Shown piece after piece: positions 61,879 to 64,000 of a stretch of DNA of 64,000 nt (the first letter of the stretch is position 1; the number at the start of each line of letters is the position of its first letter). The notes under the pieces are model-generated. The model was given only the letters and a program-made list of their open reading frames with translations, did no database searches and had not been told where the DNA came from. The position numbers and the translations under genes were made by a program. This stretch comes from Hyphomonadaceae bacterium BL14 (GTDB lineage: Bacteria; Pseudomonadota; Alphaproteobacteria; Caulobacterales; Maricaulaceae), in NCBI GenBank assembly GCA_027627705.1, contig CP091242.1, positions 2,906,503-2,970,502 on the forward strand, in the 5' to 3' direction.

Positions 61879-61884
61879 CTGCTC

Positions 61885-63999
61885 ATGTCATTCACGAGAT
61901 CGATGCGCGTCTGGCTGGCGGCGAGCGCCGCCGCTGCACCGTTGGCGCTTGGGGCACCGGCCTTGGCCGAGGCAGAGGCTGACGCCTCGCCCGGCGCGGA
62001 GGCCAGTGATGTGATCGTGGTCACCACCACGCGCACCCAATTGTCCAATTTCGACTATCCAGGCATGGCCAGTGCGCTGACGCTGGAGACGCTGGAGCAG
62101 GTCCGGCCCATCGATCTGGCCGAGCTGTTGCGCGACACGCCGGGCGTGGAGGTGGCGGGCGGGCCGCGCCGCACCGGCCAGACGATACGCCTGCGCGGGT
62201 TCGGGCGGGAGAATGTGACCTTGCTGGTGGACGGGGCCCGCCAGAATTTCAGTTCCGCCCATGACGGCGTGCTGTTTCTCGATCCCGGCTTGCTTCGCCG
62301 GGTGGAGACGCTGCGCGGTAGTGCCTCTGCGCTCTACGGGTCAGGCGCGTCTGGCGGTGTGATCGCGTTCGAGACGCTGCGCGCCGATGACATCCTGCCC
62401 GATGGCCGCGACCTGGGCGCGCGTGCCTCGGCAGGCTATCGCACGGGCAATGAGGAAACGCGCGGGTCTGCCGCGCTGTTCGGGCGCTCGGGCGTGTTTG
62501 ACGGCATGGCGGCGATCAGCTTGCGGGAGTCCGGCGATATCGCACTGGGCTCGGGGCAGGACCTGCCGGCGGATGACGACACCGTCTCGGGCCTGGTATC
62601 CGGCGGCGCGGATCTGGGCGGTGGCCTGCGGCTGGAGGCCGGCTGGCTGGGCTTCCGCAACAGCGCCGTGGAGCCCAATAACGGTCAGGACCTGTCCGTT
62701 GTGAATTCTCTCAACCCGCTTGTGGACAAGGATATCACCGCCGACTCATGGCGCGCGCGCGCCCTGTTCGACCCGGAGACTGCGCTGATTGCGATGGACG
62801 TCACGCTTTATCGCAACGAAGCGTCGGTGGACGAGACCGAGCAGGTCAGCGGCCGGGTGGTAGGCCGCGATCTCACCACCACCGGCGTGCGCGCCGAGAA
62901 CCGCGCAGCGTTCAGTCTGGGCGCGGCAGAGCTGGCGCTGGTGACCGGGGCGGAATGGTATCGCGACCGCCAGACCGGGTTTGATTCAAACACGCCGGAC
63001 AACGCGCGCGGCGGTGTGCCGACCGGCGAGGCGGAGTTTGCCGGCGCATGGGCGCAGCTGGAGACCACGCTGGACCTGGGCGGTGCCGGAGCGCTGACGC
63101 TTTTGCCGGGCGTGCGCTATGACCGGTTCGAAACTGAAACCGTCGGTGCCCCGTCCACATCAGACGAAGAGGTGTCGTCGCGGCTCGCCGCCAGCTGGGC
63201 ACCCGTGCCATCGGTGCGCCTGTTCGCCAGCTGGTCGCAGAGCTTCCGCGCGCCCTCGCTCAACGAGCTTTATCTGACCGGCACGCACTTCTCCCTGCCG
63301 CATCCGGTCCTGGGGCCGCGCGTCTTCATCACCAACGCCTTCATCCCCAATCCGGATCTGCGGCCGGAAACCAGCACCACGGCGGAGATTGGTGCGGCCT
63401 TCACCCGTCAGGGCCTGATCACGCCCGATGACCGGCTGGAGTTGAAAGGTGCCTGGTTCCGGACCCGGGCCGATGACCTGATCAATCTCGGCGTCGATTT
63501 CGCCTTTTCGCCCACCTGCTTTGCGCCGCCCTTTTTCCAGCCTTGTTCGGCGGGCACGTCGTTCTCGGAGAACGTCGCCGACGCCGAGCTGACCGGGTTC
63601 GAGATCGCGGCGGCGTACAGTAGCGGACCCTTCAGCCTGTCCGGCTCTGTCTCCAATGTGGACGGCGAGGACCGCGCCACCGGCGCGCCGCTGGGCGCGC
63701 TGCAGCCGGTCAACGGCCAAGTCAGCGCCCGCTACCGGTTCGAAGCCTGGGGGCTGGACGCGGGCGCACGGCTGCGCTTCGCGGGCGAGTTTGATCAGGG
63801 TGCCAGCCCGGCCGAAGATCGCGGCGGCTATGGCGTGCTCGATTTGTCTGCCGGCTGGCAGCCGGGATTTGCGCGCGATGTGCGCGTGAATGTGGGCGTG
63901 GAGAACGTCTTTGACCGCGATTATGAGCGCGTCTTCGCCGGCGTGTCCGAGCCGGGCCGCACGCTCCGGGTCGACCTGACCTGGACCGGCGCCTGGTAG
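61885..63999 (+). CDS. TonB-dependent receptor, haem/haemoglobin type
   Basis: A 704-residue receptor with signal peptide (VWLAASAAAAPLALGAPALA), TonB-box-like DVIVVTTTRT, plug (RLRGFGRENVTLLVDGARQN, RVETLRGSASALYGSGASGG) and barrel. The FRAPSLNELY box followed by His residues (GTHFSLPHP) and NPDLRPE, an NPNL-like box, match haem/haemoglobin receptors. GAGGAGG precedes the ATG at 61885. It reaches the stop at 63999, at the end of the window. The Fur-like site and the divergent DUF6607 gene support iron or haem uptake. Confidence 0.9.
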   Translation: MSFTRSMRVWLAASAAAAPLALGAPALAEAEADASPGAEASDVIVVTTTRTQLSNFDYPGMASALTLETLEQVRPIDLAELLRDTPGVEVAGGPRRTGQTIRLRGFGRENVTLLVDGARQNFSSAHDGVLFLDPGLLRRVETLRGSASALYGSGASGGVIAFETLRADDILPDGRDLGARASAGYRTGNEETRGSAALFGRSGVFDGMAAISLRESGDIALGSGQDLPADDDTVSGLVSGGADLGGGLRLEAGWLGFRNSAVEPNNGQDLSVVNSLNPLVDKDITADSWRARALFDPETALIAMDVTLYRNEASVDETEQVSGRVVGRDLTTTGVRAENRAAFSLGAAELALVTGAEWYRDRQTGFDSNTPDNARGGVPTGEAEFAGAWAQLETTLDLGGAGALTLLPGVRYDRFETETVGAPSTSDEEVSSRLAASWAPVPSVRLFASWSQSFRAPSLNELYLTGTHFSLPHPVLGPRVFITNAFIPNPDLRPETSTTAEIGAAFTRQGLITPDDRLELKGAWFRTRADDLINLGVDFAFSPTCFAPPFFQPCSAGTSFSENVADAELTGFEIAAAYSSGPFSLSGSVSNVDGEDRATGAPLGALQPVNGQVSARYRFEAWGLDAGARLRFAGEFDQGASPAEDRGGYGVLDLSAGWQPGFARDVRVNVGVENVFDRDYERVFAGVSEPGRTLRVDLTWTGAW

Positions 64000-64000
64000 A

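Noticed and set aside
1..64000. CRISPR arrays, tRNA or rRNA genes, transposases, prophage
   Set aside because: No regular spacer arrays, cloverleaf-like sequences, rRNA signatures or mobile-element genes were found on either strand by eye.

Overview
The window is a GC-rich alphaproteobacterial chromosome segment. Flagellar gene content and order match the Caulobacter crescentus block (fliF-fliG-flbE-fliN-flbD next to flgE and the CtrA antagonist sciP). Together with PhaR/PhbB, many TonB receptors and secreted proteins, this suggests a polar-flagellated, possibly dimorphic or stalked relative of Maricaulales/Caulobacterales (inference; no rRNA is present).

Layout. 1-1560: 5' part of a YgjP-like metallopeptidase and a secreted amidohydrolase (minus strand). 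1634-18724: flagellar island. flgL-flgK run leftward and fliK-flgD-flgE rightward from a 450-bp region holding two sigma-54 type (-24/-12) promoters with an IHF-like site between them. A strong terminator, sciP, and then fliF-fliG-fliH-fliN-flbD-flhA-flhF-flhG follow, preceded by a CtrA-like box. 18753-31542: two unknown small proteins, a lipoprotein gamma-glutamyltransferase with a LysR regulator, a TonB receptor, a MATE exporter, an S49 peptidase, a TrmN6-like methyltransferase, DUF2007, a polyprenyl diphosphate synthase and a 5'-nucleotidase. 31686-35125: threonine deaminase, an OmpA-family porin with a 19-proline linker and small secreted/membrane proteins.

35288-41798 looks like an accessory metabolic cluster: a spinster-type MFS carrier, a lipoprotein of the VOC fold, a CpeT-like protein, then a tight HapK-like/SDR/polysaccharide-deacetylase operon divergent from a methyltransferase/unknown pair, with a near-perfect 16-bp palindrome between the divergent operons. 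41740-46609: a frameshifted HicB remnant, unknown proteins, a DUF985 cupin, PhbB and PhaR (PHB metabolism) with a TGC-rich operator candidate, and a tiny ORF coupled by ATGA. 46673-52752: a membrane protein, a GT2/GT39 envelope glycosylation pair, HMG-CoA lyase, a second GT2 overlapping yidD, and an IscU-like protein. 52853-59069: cysS, folE, an orphan PstS lipoprotein, and an operon of ornithine/lysine-type decarboxylase plus a deoxyhypusine-synthase homologue (polyamine synthesis). 59163-63999: a YcbB-type L,D-transpeptidase and a divergent pair of a DUF6607-like secreted protein and a haem-type TonB receptor with Fur-like inverted repeats between them.

No tRNA, rRNA, CRISPR array, insertion sequence or prophage was seen. 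The best leads for undescribed biology are the 35-42 kb divergent cluster, the degenerate FlhF/FlhG pair, the decarboxylase/DHS operon and the DUF6607/TonB pair.
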